A stretch of DNA of 64,000 bases from Capsicum annuum (taxonomy: Eukaryota > Streptophyta > Magnoliopsida > Solanales > Solanaceae). The notes below the pieces were generated by a model. The model did not search any database. It was not told where the DNA came from and was given only the letters and a program-made list of their open reading frames with translations. Position 1 is the first letter of the stretch. Each line of letters starts with the position of its first letter. The stretch lies in contig NC_061122.1 of the NCBI RefSeq assembly GCF_002878395.1, forward strand, positions 79,156,577-79,220,576, given 5' to 3'. The position numbers and the translations under genes are program-made. Below, piece after piece: positions 25,701-35,454 of this stretch.

Positions 25701-28700
25701 TGCTTACCAGCTTTTGTTTGTTCCTTAGTGGATAGTGGTCACAGATTCTCGCTTCTTTGCTAATTTCGTCCATTATTATCATTGTGTCCTTTTAGTGGCA
25801 CCTATCTGATTTTAGTCGTTCCCTTTTGTTTGTCGTGCTTTTCTTTTCCTTTTCTTCTTCTTTCGTATCTTATTAAGTTGTGGTAGATGGTGGACTAGGG
25901 TCATGTCATAGGTCAGGGCTGAGGTCTGGGTCGGGTCTAGGGTCGAGTTTGGGGTTGGGGGCGAGGAGTAGTAGGGTTAGGTGGGACAAGAGAGATTCCA
26001 AGTTGAGAATTGGGTCTTGGAACATAGGGACTCTTCAAGGTAAGTTCATAGAGCTCGTGAAGATTCTTAGGAAGAGGAAGATTAGTATAGCTTGTGTCCA
26101 GGAAACCAAATGGGTAGGCTCTAAGGCGAGGGATGTGGATGGGTATAAGTTGTGGTACTCAAGTAGCATGAGGCATAGGAATGGGGTAGGTATCTTAGTA
26201 GATAAAGAGCTTCGGGGGCAAGTAATGGAGGTTAAGCGGGTTAACGATAGGTTGATGTCTATTAGGTTGGTCATTGGGGGGATCTTTTTTGATCGTTATT
26301 AGTGCCTACACTCTGCAAGTAGGTTTGGACGAGGAGGAGAAGAACTTTTGGGAGGCTTTGGATGAGGTGGTCAGAGGCATTCCAAGCACGGAGATGCTTT
26401 CGTTAGAGGGGATTTCAATAGGCATATTGGGTCTTTACCGAGAGGGTATGATGATGTGCATGGCGGTTTCGGTTTCAAGGATTGGAATGAAGGAGAAGCT
26501 TCTCTTTTGGATTTTGCTAAGGCTTTTGGGTTGTGGGTGGTGAATTTGAGCTTCTCAAAGATGGACGAACACCTTATTACCTTTCGTAGTTTGGTGGCCA
26601 AGACCTAGATAGACTTTTTGCTCCTTAGGAAGGGTGATAGATAGATTTGTAGAGACTGTAAGGTCATACCTAGCGAGAATCTTTCGACTCAACATAGGTT
26701 GTTGGTGATGGACTTGGTAATCAATAAGGGCAAAAAGAAAAAGAGTGTGGAGGCTCGTCCCAGGATTAAGTGGGGTAGCTTGACTTTGGCTAGTGCTTTG
26801 GAAATGGGGGAAAATTGAAGATTAAGGGGGCTTGGGAGAGTAAAGGGGATGTGGATAGTATGTGGGAGACAATTGCCAGTTGCATTAGGGAGACCACTAA
26901 AGAGGTGTTGGTGTCTCGAGAGGTCGATCTAGCAAGCATCGAGGGGACTGGTGGTGGAACAAAGAAGTTAAAGAGGAAGGTGGAGTCTAAGAATGTGGTC
27001 TATGCTAAGTTGGTTGAAAGCAAGAATGACGAGGAGAGGCAGACGAATAAGGAGGAGTATAAGGTAGCTAGAAGAGAGGCTAAGTTAGCGGTTACGGCGG
27101 CTAAGACAACAACTTTTGAGAGATTATATGCGGCTTTAGAGGAGAAAGGTAGGGATAAGAAGTCGTATAGGCTTGCCAAGGCCAGGGAGTGGAAGGCTCG
27201 TGACCTTGACCAAGTGAAGTGCATCAAGGAAGAGGATGGAACAATGTTGGTTAAGGATGCCCTCATTAGGAAGAGGTGACAGTTTTATTTTCATAAACTT
27301 TTGAACGACGAGGGGGATAAAAGTTTCGTGCTAGGAGACTTGGAGTATTCTGAGAAGTGTCACGATCATTGTTATTGCAAGCGTATCAAGGTTGAGGAGG
27401 TCAAGGGGGTTATTCGCACGATGCGTCGGGGTAGGGCGACGGGGCCAGACGAGATTCCAGTGGATTTTTGGAATAGCCCTTGCGGGGCAGGTTTGGAGTG
27501 GTTGACAAGGTTGTTTAACATCATTTTTAGGGCGGCGAAAATGCCTGAAGCGTGGAGGTGGAGTACGATGATTCCATTATATAAGAACAAGTGAGACATC
27601 TAGAGTTGCAGCAACTATAAAGGTATCAAGTTGTTGAGTCATACAATGAAGGTTTGGGAAAGAGTAGTAGAGTTGAGGCTGAGAAGGATCGTTACTATCT
27701 CTAAGAATCAGTTCGGTTTCATGCCAGGTCGCTCGACTACTGAGGCCATTTACCTTGTGAAGAGATTTGTGGAGCAGTTTCGGGAGAGGAAGGACTTGCA
27801 CATGGTGTTTATTGATCTTGAGATGGCATATGATGAGAGTTCCTAGGGAGATTTTGTGGAGATGCTTGGAGGCTAGAGGGGTGCCCGTGGCGTACACTAG
27901 GTCGATTCAAGACATGTATGATGGCTGAAGCCTCGTGTGAGGCCGGCAGGTGGAGATTCGGAGCACTTTTCGGTTTTGACAGGGTTGCATCACTCTTAAC
28001 CCGTTTTTATTTGCCTTGGTGATGGATGTTTTGACGCGACATATTCAAGAGGAGGTGCCTTGGTGTATGTTATTTGCTAATGATGTGGTACTGATTGACG
28101 AGACTCGGGGAGGAGTTAATGATATGTTGGAGATTTGGAGACAGACCCTTGAATCTAAAAGATTTTGGTTGAGTGCCACCAAGACGAAGTACTTGGAGTG
28201 TAAGTTTAGTGATGTGTCGCAGGAGGCGAACATGGTAGTGAAGCTGGATTCTCAGACCATTCAGAAGAGGGAAAATTTCAAGTATCTGGGGTCTATGATT
28301 CAGGGAAATGGTGAGATTGACGAGGATGTCACGCGCCGTATTGGGGTAGGATGGTTGAAATAGAGGCTCGCTTCGAGAGTTTTATATGATAAGCAGGTGC
28401 CTCCAAAGCTTAAAGGTAAGTTCTACATAGTGGTAGTCCGACCGGCTATGTTGTATAGAGCGGAGTATTGGTCAGTTAAGAACTCCCACATCCAAAAGTT
28501 GAAGATGGTAGAGATGAGGATGTTGTGATGGACGTGTGGCCATACCAAGAAAGATAGGGTGAGAATTGAGATTATTTGTTAAATTACCACTTGCTAATTT
28601 ATTCCTCCAAACCCCCTTTAACTAGGAGTGTTGTTATAGCAATAAGAAGTCTAATCCTTGTGAGAAACCCTATTCTAAACTAACAACTATAAGCTAATCC

Positions 28701-31700
28701 TAATCCTTATGAAACATAAATCCTATTCTAGAATAATAAAGAAAGCTACTAAAAATATAATTAAATACTTAATTTAATTGGCTTCCATACATTCACAACA
28801 TTACTCTCCTCATGTGAAATAACTTGTTCCAAGCTCGATATTCAGGGCAGTCATCTAGAAATTTTGGAATAGTGTCAATTGGATCATCCAATTCCAACCC
28901 TAGCCAACTTTTCTTGAAACCAAGGTTGATAAATTTTAGTTGAACTAGTTTGCCAAAGCATGACTAATTCGCCCACTGGGTTGCTGCTTTCAGGAGGTCT
29001 AAATCGTTGGAAACTATGTTTCTGAAATTCTTCCTAATTCATGGGGCCCTTTGATCATTTAAGCTGATATTACCATAATTGTGCTTCTCCCAACATGTGA
29101 AACCCAATCACTTCCGTTGTATGTTGATTTTCAAAAAATTGTTCATAACAATTTGCCCAAATTAATGGGTCGTTGGTGTCGTCATAAGTAGGAAAATCCA
29201 TCGTTGTATACACTGTCAAATGGGAATTGCCTCTTATTGGATGATTCTGATTGGCCAATTGAATAGGCAGTATTGCCTTTAGTAGTAGAAATTGTTAATC
29301 TGCTTCGTCGGGGCACTACTTGACTCAAGTTTGTGGGTTGTTGGTTTTGTAGAGCCAATTCTTAAGCTAGACAATTGCTCTTGGATGACTTGGACAATTC
29401 TTTCGCTAGGGCGTTGTTCCATTGCTGCAATTTTAGAGTCCATTAGGATTTCTTAAATTACACTTTCTTTCTGGAATCTGGATCAATATCATCGTCCATT
29501 GTGTTAGGCTCTGATACCAAATTGTTAGGATCTGTAGAGAAGAATCGAGCTTTAGGCCCTGATACCAAATTATTAGGATACGGGGCGAGATATATAAATT
29601 CAGCTCATTAAAGGGAGGCTAAAACCTTAGAGTTTAATAGAAGAGAAAATTCCGACCTCTTGTTTTTTTTTGTAAACTACGACTTACTGTTTTATTCCTC
29701 TAAAGAATAGAAATATTATAACAGTAATAGGAAGTCTAATTCTTATGGAAGTAGGACACGTAAACCCTATTCTAAACTAATAATTATAGTTAACCCTAAT
29801 CTTTATGAAACTATGAAACATAAATCCTATTCCAAAATAATAAAGAAAGCTACTAAAAATATAATTGAATACTTAATTTAAATGGCTCGGATACTAAATT
29901 GTTAGGATCTTTAGAGTAGGATCGAGTCACAAGGCAATATATAAATTCATCTCGTTAGGGAGGCTAAAACCTTAAGAGTTCAGTGGAAGAGAACTCTGAT
30001 CTCGTTTTTTTGTTAAAATACGACTTACTGATTTATTCCTTCAAACCCTTTTTAAATAGGAGTATTATTACAACAATAGGAAGTTTAATCCTTATGGAAG
30101 TAGGAAATGTAAACCCTACTCAAAACTGATAACTATAGTTAATCCTAATCCTTATGAAACTATGAAACATAAATCCTATTCCAGAATAATAAAGAAAGCT
30201 ACTAAAACTAAAATTAAATACATAATTGAATTGGCTTCCACGCATCCACAACAGTTCTTTATTTGTTTGGAACTCTTATTAGCTTCATTCATCATTCATC
30301 ATTCATCTTTCCCTATGTAAAATTTGAATAGGAAGTTGGTAATTTGAACATCCAAACTTTCTACATTGATACATTTGGTATATAAGATACTCCAGAGTTA
30401 GTTCTCACAAGCAGCAACTTTTGTTACCCACTCACTCAGTTCCTCACACCAATGGTTGGAGAGCACTCACCTCAAAGTTAGTTAAGTTCTTCAGTTTGTT
30501 CTGTTTGCAACAATACACACCCTGTTCTCTGAAATTTGAACCTTTTTAGTAGACTTGATTTGGTGTTAGGTGAGAACAAGATTGTCTTTCAACCTTTAGC
30601 AGACTTTGTAGAGGTGATAGAAACAAATCATTTTGGGTTTAATCAAATCTTCAACTCTTACCTTTTGACCAAGTATTCTCTAAATTATCCTAGCAACTCT
30701 CTTGCCCATCAACATCACTTAATAGAACACACTGTTGAGGCCATTGGATCAGCCTCTGAAGAGTATGAATCAGTTGGTCAATGCATAGGATATTATAGGT
30801 CATTTGATCCCCTTAAATATCCAACTCTCTAATTTGGTTTTTCTTGGAACTTTCTAGAATGCAATCAAGTTGGGTGCCAAATTAGCATTATCAAAACAAA
30901 GTTGGGTGCAAAATTAGTTTGTTTTTTTAGACATTATGTCCCTTAACAAGTGACATGGTGTCCACTTATAGAAGCTTGAAATTCTCAAGTCAAATTCACT
31001 ACATCTAACATTAAGTTCTATGATTACACAGTTTTCCATAGAGGTAAGGTCTGCGTACACCCCACCTCACCCTCCCCAGACCCCACTTGTGGGAGGACAC
31101 TGGGTATTCTGTCTTTGTTGATTATACAGTTTTCCACCTTTACGAAATCATGCCTATTCCATTTATAAACCCCCAAAAGGAGAGAAACCAAGTTTTTACA
31201 GATTAAAGAGCAGTGAGACCAGTATGAAAAATTAATGTATTTTTATCAACGTAGAAAGACTTTATTTTATCAACGTAGAAAGACTTATTGCAGTTCACCT
31301 TTACTTTTGCATGCTTATTGACTTATTGTGTCATAAAATGAAGATAGCTGATAAGACTAAAGTCAGCCGTTAGGTCCAATCTTTACTTTCTGTTGCATTC
31401 TTCCTTGGCATTTGCTTCGTACCTTTTTGATATTTTAATCTTCTGAAGAAATGCAGTTATTAAAGAAAAATGAAATCCCTATCTGAAAAGGGTGAACAGA
31501 ATACTTTTTGGAATGGTACTTGTGGACCACCTATAAAAAGCCTTGAGGAAAATTCAGGAACATCATTTACTTATTGAAAGTTTTGCCCTTTCCTGTACTT
31601 TTCTGCTATAATTAATACATATTTTATCTTGTTCATGTGGATCATTTTGTCAACAATGGCTGAAATATACTATATAGACACACCAACTCAGAGTGCAATA

Positions 31701-34554
31701 CAATGAGGAAGATTTGCAAGATATATCGGGCCCTAGTAAGTGGTGTGATGGATATGGATGAGGTAATAGCATAGCATTATTCTCCCCCTCATTGCCCCTC
31801 CTCCTTGTCCTCTTATGCATGTTCTCACCTCATGTTGGTTTTTTCTGTTGGAGTGTCTATTCTAAGGAAGTCAATCCATCTGATTACTGGATTTAAAAGT
31901 AATTTTGACTGATAGGTTGTCATCAAGCAACCAATTGGTACAATTAAATATTCTGGAGTTGCTAAAGGCTTGTATGTTGCTTCTCCTTCAGGTTTTCAAA
32001 TTTATTTGTTTTGGGAAAACATTTCCTGGATTAACTTTTAATGAAAGATCCATTCAGTTGTTATCATTCATGTGGTGCTTCAGGAGGACACTAGGGTTCG
32101 CTTAATTTTTTTTCTGATCCTTTTTCTAGGGAAGCCAGCTCTGAGCAGTGTTCGCGTTCTTGAAAGAGATTCGGAAAATAACTGCACATTGGTTCAGGTA
32201 TTAGAAGTCAAGACATAGGAAATTTTATGTTATAGCCACCTTCCTTAACCCTCCCTACCTTGAGAAGAAGGAACCTTATTAATACTTTCTTTCCTTAATG
32301 TTGTTCATTTTTAACAGGTTGAAATTCAATCTGGAAGGCCACACCAAATCCGCATCCACCTCTCTTTCATTGGGCTTCCACTTATTGGTAACTCTGAAAT
32401 TTTATTATCTATCGTCCGGCATCATAAAAGAAAGCATATAATCATAGAAGTAGAAGTATCAGTTTGCATCTTCTAAAAGAAACACACACAAAAGAAGGAA
32501 AAAACACACGAAAGTTCTCCATCTTCAGCCGGCCAGTACTCCACATTGGATGGTGCATTGCAAACATTTGTCGTTCTTAGTTCTATGAAAGCATATCAGT
32601 AAGTATCTACCTAACTGCACGCGTAAAGGAGAAAAGGTGATGGAAGAACTTAAGTGTATGCATTGGGTTACGATAAGAGAATGAGTCCTGAACTAAGCAT
32701 GTAGACTATGCATCTGCTGTTGTTACATAAATGTCAATGACCATTCTGATGAAGTCGATATGAGGCCCTCGACAACGTAAATATGTTATTGGAACTGTGT
32801 GGCACCGGAATGTGTTTCTTCCTCTAGGTTATAGCCAAGCAAAAATGATTTACTTATCAAATATTGATATCTAAATGCAGGTTTAGATACTTGTTCCTTT
32901 GACAAACCCTTGCAAGCTTAAAAAGGAGCAGTTAGTATTTCCTTACTTTATCATTCATTATGAAATTTCACATCAAACATCTGGTGTTCAGATTTTATTA
33001 CCGAGTATGCGTCTCTGTACTATGTGATCAGTCCAAGGCTAAGAATTGTTATCCCTGAGTTAATTGTAACTTTGTGCAAGCTTAACTTCTAGTCAACAGT
33101 CATAGTGCCTTCATAGACCCTACGGGGTCTGTTGAAAGAGATTGGTTCCGAAAATATAATTTGTATACCTTATCAAACTTACCAACCACAATTGATTAAT
33201 CTTTGTGTATAAACATACCTGTGCATGCTAGACAGCTTTTCTTCGCATAGAGTATTACTACTATTGCCCAGCAGCTCTTCCGTTAGTTCTTTTTATGATC
33301 TATAAATAATTGTTATCTTACCAGGTGATCCTCTCTATGTATCTGGTGGGCAACCAAAGTGCTTTCATCCTGTAATGAGTGAAAGTTTTGAGAAAGATGG
33401 GTACGAAATTGCACTTTTATTTGTCGGTATTCAGTTTAATTAGATAGTCTCTCAGCCACATCTTTTTGTTTCCATAGTAGTAAACACTAATTGAATTTGC
33501 TATCCAGATCACCCTTATTCCCCATCTTTGGTTATTCTGTTAGAGCGAGAGAAAGTACTAATCTCGACTGTCACCTTTTTCATGACAGTTATAGACAACA
33601 AGTTCACAGAATTCTTTAATAGTTTAGTTCATACATAATGCCTATTTTAGACCAAATAAAGCTTTATCTTTCATGTTCATTGCGAAGATAGTCAAATTAC
33701 TTGAAATTGAAACAGAAAGTAGCTGAATGTTTATTCTATCTAATCACTTCAAACAAGAACAGTAGCTTTGTCTGCTACTAATATCATGATCTGATTCTAT
33801 TTGGTTTTACTTTCTTATAAGTGGCTATCGAAGGCCTGAGAATCCTGTTCCTGGAGACTCCGGATATAACCTGCATGCACATCAAATAGTTCTTATTCAC
33901 CCGATAATAAATGAGGTTAGTTGTTTTTCTTAATATTGTTTTAGAAGCCAGTAATTTTGATATTACTGATCAAACCAAAATCAGTAATTTCAGTGCTACA
34001 TTTGCATATTTACATCCCTAGCAATTATATTATTATTCATTTGCAGTTTAACATCCCTGAATCAGAGGAGTATTTTACTGAGATGCTTGTTTTGATGGAA
34101 CAGTGTTGCTACAGTGTAAACTGTTAGTTTACTTTATTGCTGTTATCACTCTATACCTTTATCAGGTAGCACTTAGCAGCACTGACTTTGCGAAATGGGA
34201 CCTTACTACCTTGAGTGTGATCTTAATACAAACCTTGAGCATGTACTCATCAATTTCCTTTGGTCCATCTATGGAACTAGAGTGATTAAACGTTGGATTT
34301 GGGTTGGGAATCAAGCTTTCGATGCATCAGATTTGGGCTGGGACAAGTTCAGTTTTGGCTAATATACAAAGAGGATCATGTTTAACAATTGAAATTGTTT
34401 TTTAAACAAGGCTACCTTGCTTAGACATCTCAATTCTAATTAAACTTGTTGACAGTAATTGTTCGTCTTGCAGCTTATCAAAATCACAGCACCTCTTCCA
34501 GCTATCCTTCAAACACGAGAAGAACGCAGGGCGAACCAGCCAAACTACAGCTAG
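16778..34554 (+). CDS. PUS5: RNA pseudouridine synthase, RluA family, PUS5-like (14 exons)
   Basis: The product belongs to the RluA family, which isomerises uridine to pseudouridine in RNA. My splice model, with GT-AG at every junction and phase kept throughout, is 16778-16898, 16982-17039, 17114-17141, 17233-17279, 17361-17451, 22324-22492, 23385-23469, 31678-31762, 31916-31991, 32130-32197, 32318-32387, 33325-33400, 33822-33915 and 34474-34554. It gives 382 aa. Residues about 55-100 look like an S4-type RNA-binding segment. Residues 116-130 ([12 protein letters not shown]) and 164-172 (HRLGRGTSG) are the RluA core motifs, 281-291 ([11 protein letters not shown]) the second conserved block. 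The usual catalytic Asp of HRLD is Gly167 here. The start is the first ATG with the family N-terminal 'WPEVNDGL' downstream; Met3 is an alternative. Exon 3 is only 28 bp, and the exon 1 donor (gtcgcc) is weak. Introns 5 (4.9 kb) and 7 (8.2 kb) are filled with transposons. Assignment rests on clear resemblance to plant PUS5. Target RNA and compartment cannot be read from the sequence. Confidence 0.92.
18631..20738 (-). mobile_element. RTE-clade LINE, 5'-truncated, in PUS5-like intron 5 (copy A)
   Basis: On the minus strand this carries the linker and reverse transcriptase part of a plant RTE LINE. The pieces are the '[16 protein letters not shown]' segment (about 20,640-20,570), the '[11 protein letters not shown]' block (20,000), 'DLEKAYDKV' (19,885), a catalytic F-V-D-D block near 19,600, and C-terminal '[12 protein letters not shown]' near 19,080. 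Frames are broken several times, so it is a pseudo-element. The 3' end, with a (TTG)n tail on the minus strand, lies at 18,631. The 5' end is cut at about 20,738, inside the linker. No clear TSD was found. It lies antisense to the host gene. Confidence 0.88.
21141..22090 (-). mobile_element. RTE-clade LINE 3' fragment with 16-bp TSD (copy B)
   Basis: This 950-bp copy keeps one open 196-codon frame (22,091-21,501). It covers the C-terminal part of the LINE polyprotein: '[16 protein letters not shown]', '[14 protein letters not shown]', '[14 protein letters not shown]' and '[12 protein letters not shown]'. The flanks are aattctaatattgaat (21,125-21,140) and aattctgatattgaat (22,091-22,106), a TSD with one mismatch. 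The 3' end bears a short (TTG)n tail. It is a typical 5'-truncated retroposition product, antisense in intron 5. It is better preserved than copy A and therefore probably younger. Confidence 0.93.
23585..23769 (+). mobile_element. tRNA-derived SINE (Au/SolS type) with 13-bp TSD
   Basis: A 185-bp element with RNA polymerase III box A (around 'tggagtaactggtaaagt', 23,598) and box B ('gggttcaagcc', 23,641), followed by the tail typical of Au/SolS SINEs ('ctctggcagaaatgcaagg', 'ctgcgtacaataca', 'gtgcactgggctgccc'). It is flanked by a perfect direct repeat GCAGCTTACTGTC at 23,572-23,584 and 23,770-23,782. It sits in the sense orientation in intron 7, just 116 bp after exon 7. The family name is from memory of the consensus; the SINE nature is clear from the sequence. 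Confidence 0.9.
24353..24974 (-). mobile_element. Diverged RTE LINE 3' fragment (copy D)
   Basis: The minus strand carries the LINE 3' end ('cccagtgtgatcccat' near 24,367, tail near 24,355) and coding remnants matching the C-terminal segment of copies A and B ('tcttcttcggtctacc' around 24,793, 'aaccatctcaacctcatttccctcat' around 24,879). It is interrupted by indels, including an AT-rich block at about 24,440-24,640. It stops abruptly at 24,974, where the GCGA-rich element begins. Antisense in intron 7. Confidence 0.75.
24975..25650. mobile_element. GCGA-rich foldback-like element of unknown class
   Basis: The left end is dense in 'aagcgac', 'gcgaggcgaagcgaa' and 'gcgctcac' words (24,985-25,070). 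The right end has the inverted forms 'gtgcgcttcgcttta' and 'ctcgtcgcttttttacg' (25,580-25,645). The two ends are imperfect inverted repeats. The middle is ordinary AT-rich DNA with a CT-rich run near 25,240. It directly abuts the broken end of LINE copy D. No transposase frame. I do not recognise a named superfamily. Confidence 0.5.
25700..28574 (+). mobile_element. RTE-clade LINE with endonuclease and RT, inactive (copy C)
   Basis: This is the longest LINE in the window. A first frame (25,880-26,302) encodes the N-terminus of an apurinic-type endonuclease (motifs SWNIGTL and QETKW). Such plant fragments are often mislabelled as craniofacial development protein 2. The linker with '[16 protein letters not shown]' follows at 26,815-27,279. 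Reverse transcriptase blocks are '[14 protein letters not shown]' (27,440), '[13 protein letters not shown]' (27,700), '[11 protein letters not shown]' (27,805) and an altered catalytic box FAND (28,070). Frames are broken at about 26,280, 26,610, 27,280, 27,595, 27,840 and 28,362. The 5' limit is uncertain. The 3' end is missing: at 28,575 the sequence changes to LTR-element DNA. Sense orientation in intron 7. Confidence 0.9.
28575..28801 (-). repeat. Truncated 3' LTR of the small Ty3-like remnant
   Basis: The minus strand starts TGTTGTGAATG at 28,801, matching the LTR start at 30,253. It stays similar to the LTR copy at 29,900-30,253 until it breaks off at about 28,575 against LINE copy C. 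The LTR 3' portion (about 120 bp) is missing. Confidence 0.75.
28802..29520 (-). pseudogene. Ty3/gypsy-like gag remnant
   Basis: After a perfect Met-tRNA primer-binding word TGGTATCAGAGC (minus strand, 29,520-29,509), the internal region encodes a degraded gag. One open stretch (29,258-29,070) contains the pattern '[20 protein letters not shown]', typical of the retrotransposon gag domain. A further piece near 28,920-28,830 reads 'SWLGLELDD...[11 protein letters not shown]'. Stops and frameshifts separate them, and there is no pol. The element lies antisense in intron 7 of the PUS5-like gene. Confidence 0.7.
29521..30253 (-). repeat. Stacked 5' LTR copies with repeated primer-binding sites
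   Basis: A full LTR of about 354 bp runs from 30,253 (TGTTGTGG) to 29,900 (CCTAACA) on the minus strand and is followed by a mutated primer site. It joins a second LTR copy (about 29,890-29,566) that lacks its first bases, at a shared GGCT. That copy ends in a second primer site (TGGTATCAGGGC, about 29,558-29,547). A third, very short LTR end (about 29,544-29,522) is followed by the intact primer site. Three LTR-end/primer-site units therefore stand in a row. Confidence 0.75.
30254..31021. other. Intron 7 sequence, no feature recognised
   Basis: AT-rich intronic DNA. A 98-codon open frame (30,536-30,832) has no recognisable motif, no conserved neighbours and no splice or promoter context, so I do not call it a gene. 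Confidence 0.5.
31039..31119 (+). mobile_element. 81-bp LINE/SINE 3'-end insertion with 17-bp TSD
   Basis: Only the last part of an RTE-type 3' end is present ('gaggtaaggtctgcgtacac', 'cctccccagaccccactt', 'acactgggta', tail 'tttgttg'). It is bounded by GATTACACAGTTTTCCA (31,022-31,038) and GATTATACAGTTTTCCA (31,120-31,136), a TSD with one mismatch. It is therefore a complete retroposition event of an extremely truncated copy and not a decayed remnant. Confidence 0.9.
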
Positions 34555-35454
34555 AAGTACATTTAGTGCCCCTACTTGTGCCATTAGCTTGGTAGTGAAG
34601 CTTACACTACCTCCTGGACGGCTGATTTCCGATTAACTTTCGTGTAATTTGTGTTTTCGATTTCTTGATCAAAAGATTTTTGGAAAAAAGAAGAGATGGA
34701 GATTTTTATATCTAAACAAGAACGGAAACAATTTTAGTGCGATCTTTACAGCGGCGTAGGACAACTATTATGACCATCACAATAACTGCGCAACCTAGAA
34801 ATAAAAGTCGATAATAGGTGAGGCGGGACCTAGCTTGGAAAAAGTTAAAAAAGATGTATGAATAACATACAGCAAAAAATTTTTTTGTAATATTGAAAAC
34901 ATAAATTGTGTATTTGTGTAATTTTTTAAAAAGATAATGCTTTATTCAGTTGTTATAGAGGCCAGCTGTCAATAATCGAAATCCATCAACATGCATATGG
35001 CCATTTCAAAAGGGGTCCGCCACATAAAAGCTTATCAACAACATAAAAGCTTATCAAAACCCAAATTTACCCTGCCCTTGCATTTAGAAATATAACCACA
35101 CCACAAAATTAACAGCCACTTGACAAGAAAATATAAAACATTAAAAGGAACCAAAAAAAGAAAAAAAAAAAACAAAACAGGGAAGGATATTGTAAAATCA
35201 TAAATGCGAAATGAAAACTGAACTTCACCTCCCAAACTCTTGATAAATATTATTGCTGTATTTCCATCAAATACAACAAACACAAAGCTACTGGCAAATA
35301 TTAGAGACACCTAGAAATCTGTAACCAAAAAGACGGCAACAACTGTAACCATCTACTGCCCTATGGTTTCCTGGATTAAACTTACAAAAACTATTGTACA
35401 TTGTGGCAAAAAGAGATGCCACGGAGACCATAGACTGGCCTCCCTTGCAATCAA
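34555..35454. other. Convergent 3' intergenic region with both 3' UTRs
   Basis: The stop of the PUS5-like gene (34,554) and the stop of the PWR-like gene (35,455, minus strand) face each other across 900 bp. A plus-strand AATAAA at about 34,800 could serve the first gene. I see no repeat or other gene. An A-rich run lies at 35,153-35,172. The closeness means the two 3' UTRs could overlap as antisense transcripts, but this is inference. Confidence 0.6.

Noticed and set aside
25880..26302. Host gene for a craniofacial development protein 2-like product
   Set aside because: This label is a known misannotation of the RTE LINE endonuclease; LINE reverse transcriptase follows directly.
30536..30832. 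98-codon frame in intron 7
   Set aside because: No motif, no promoter or splice context, and it lies between transposon remnants.
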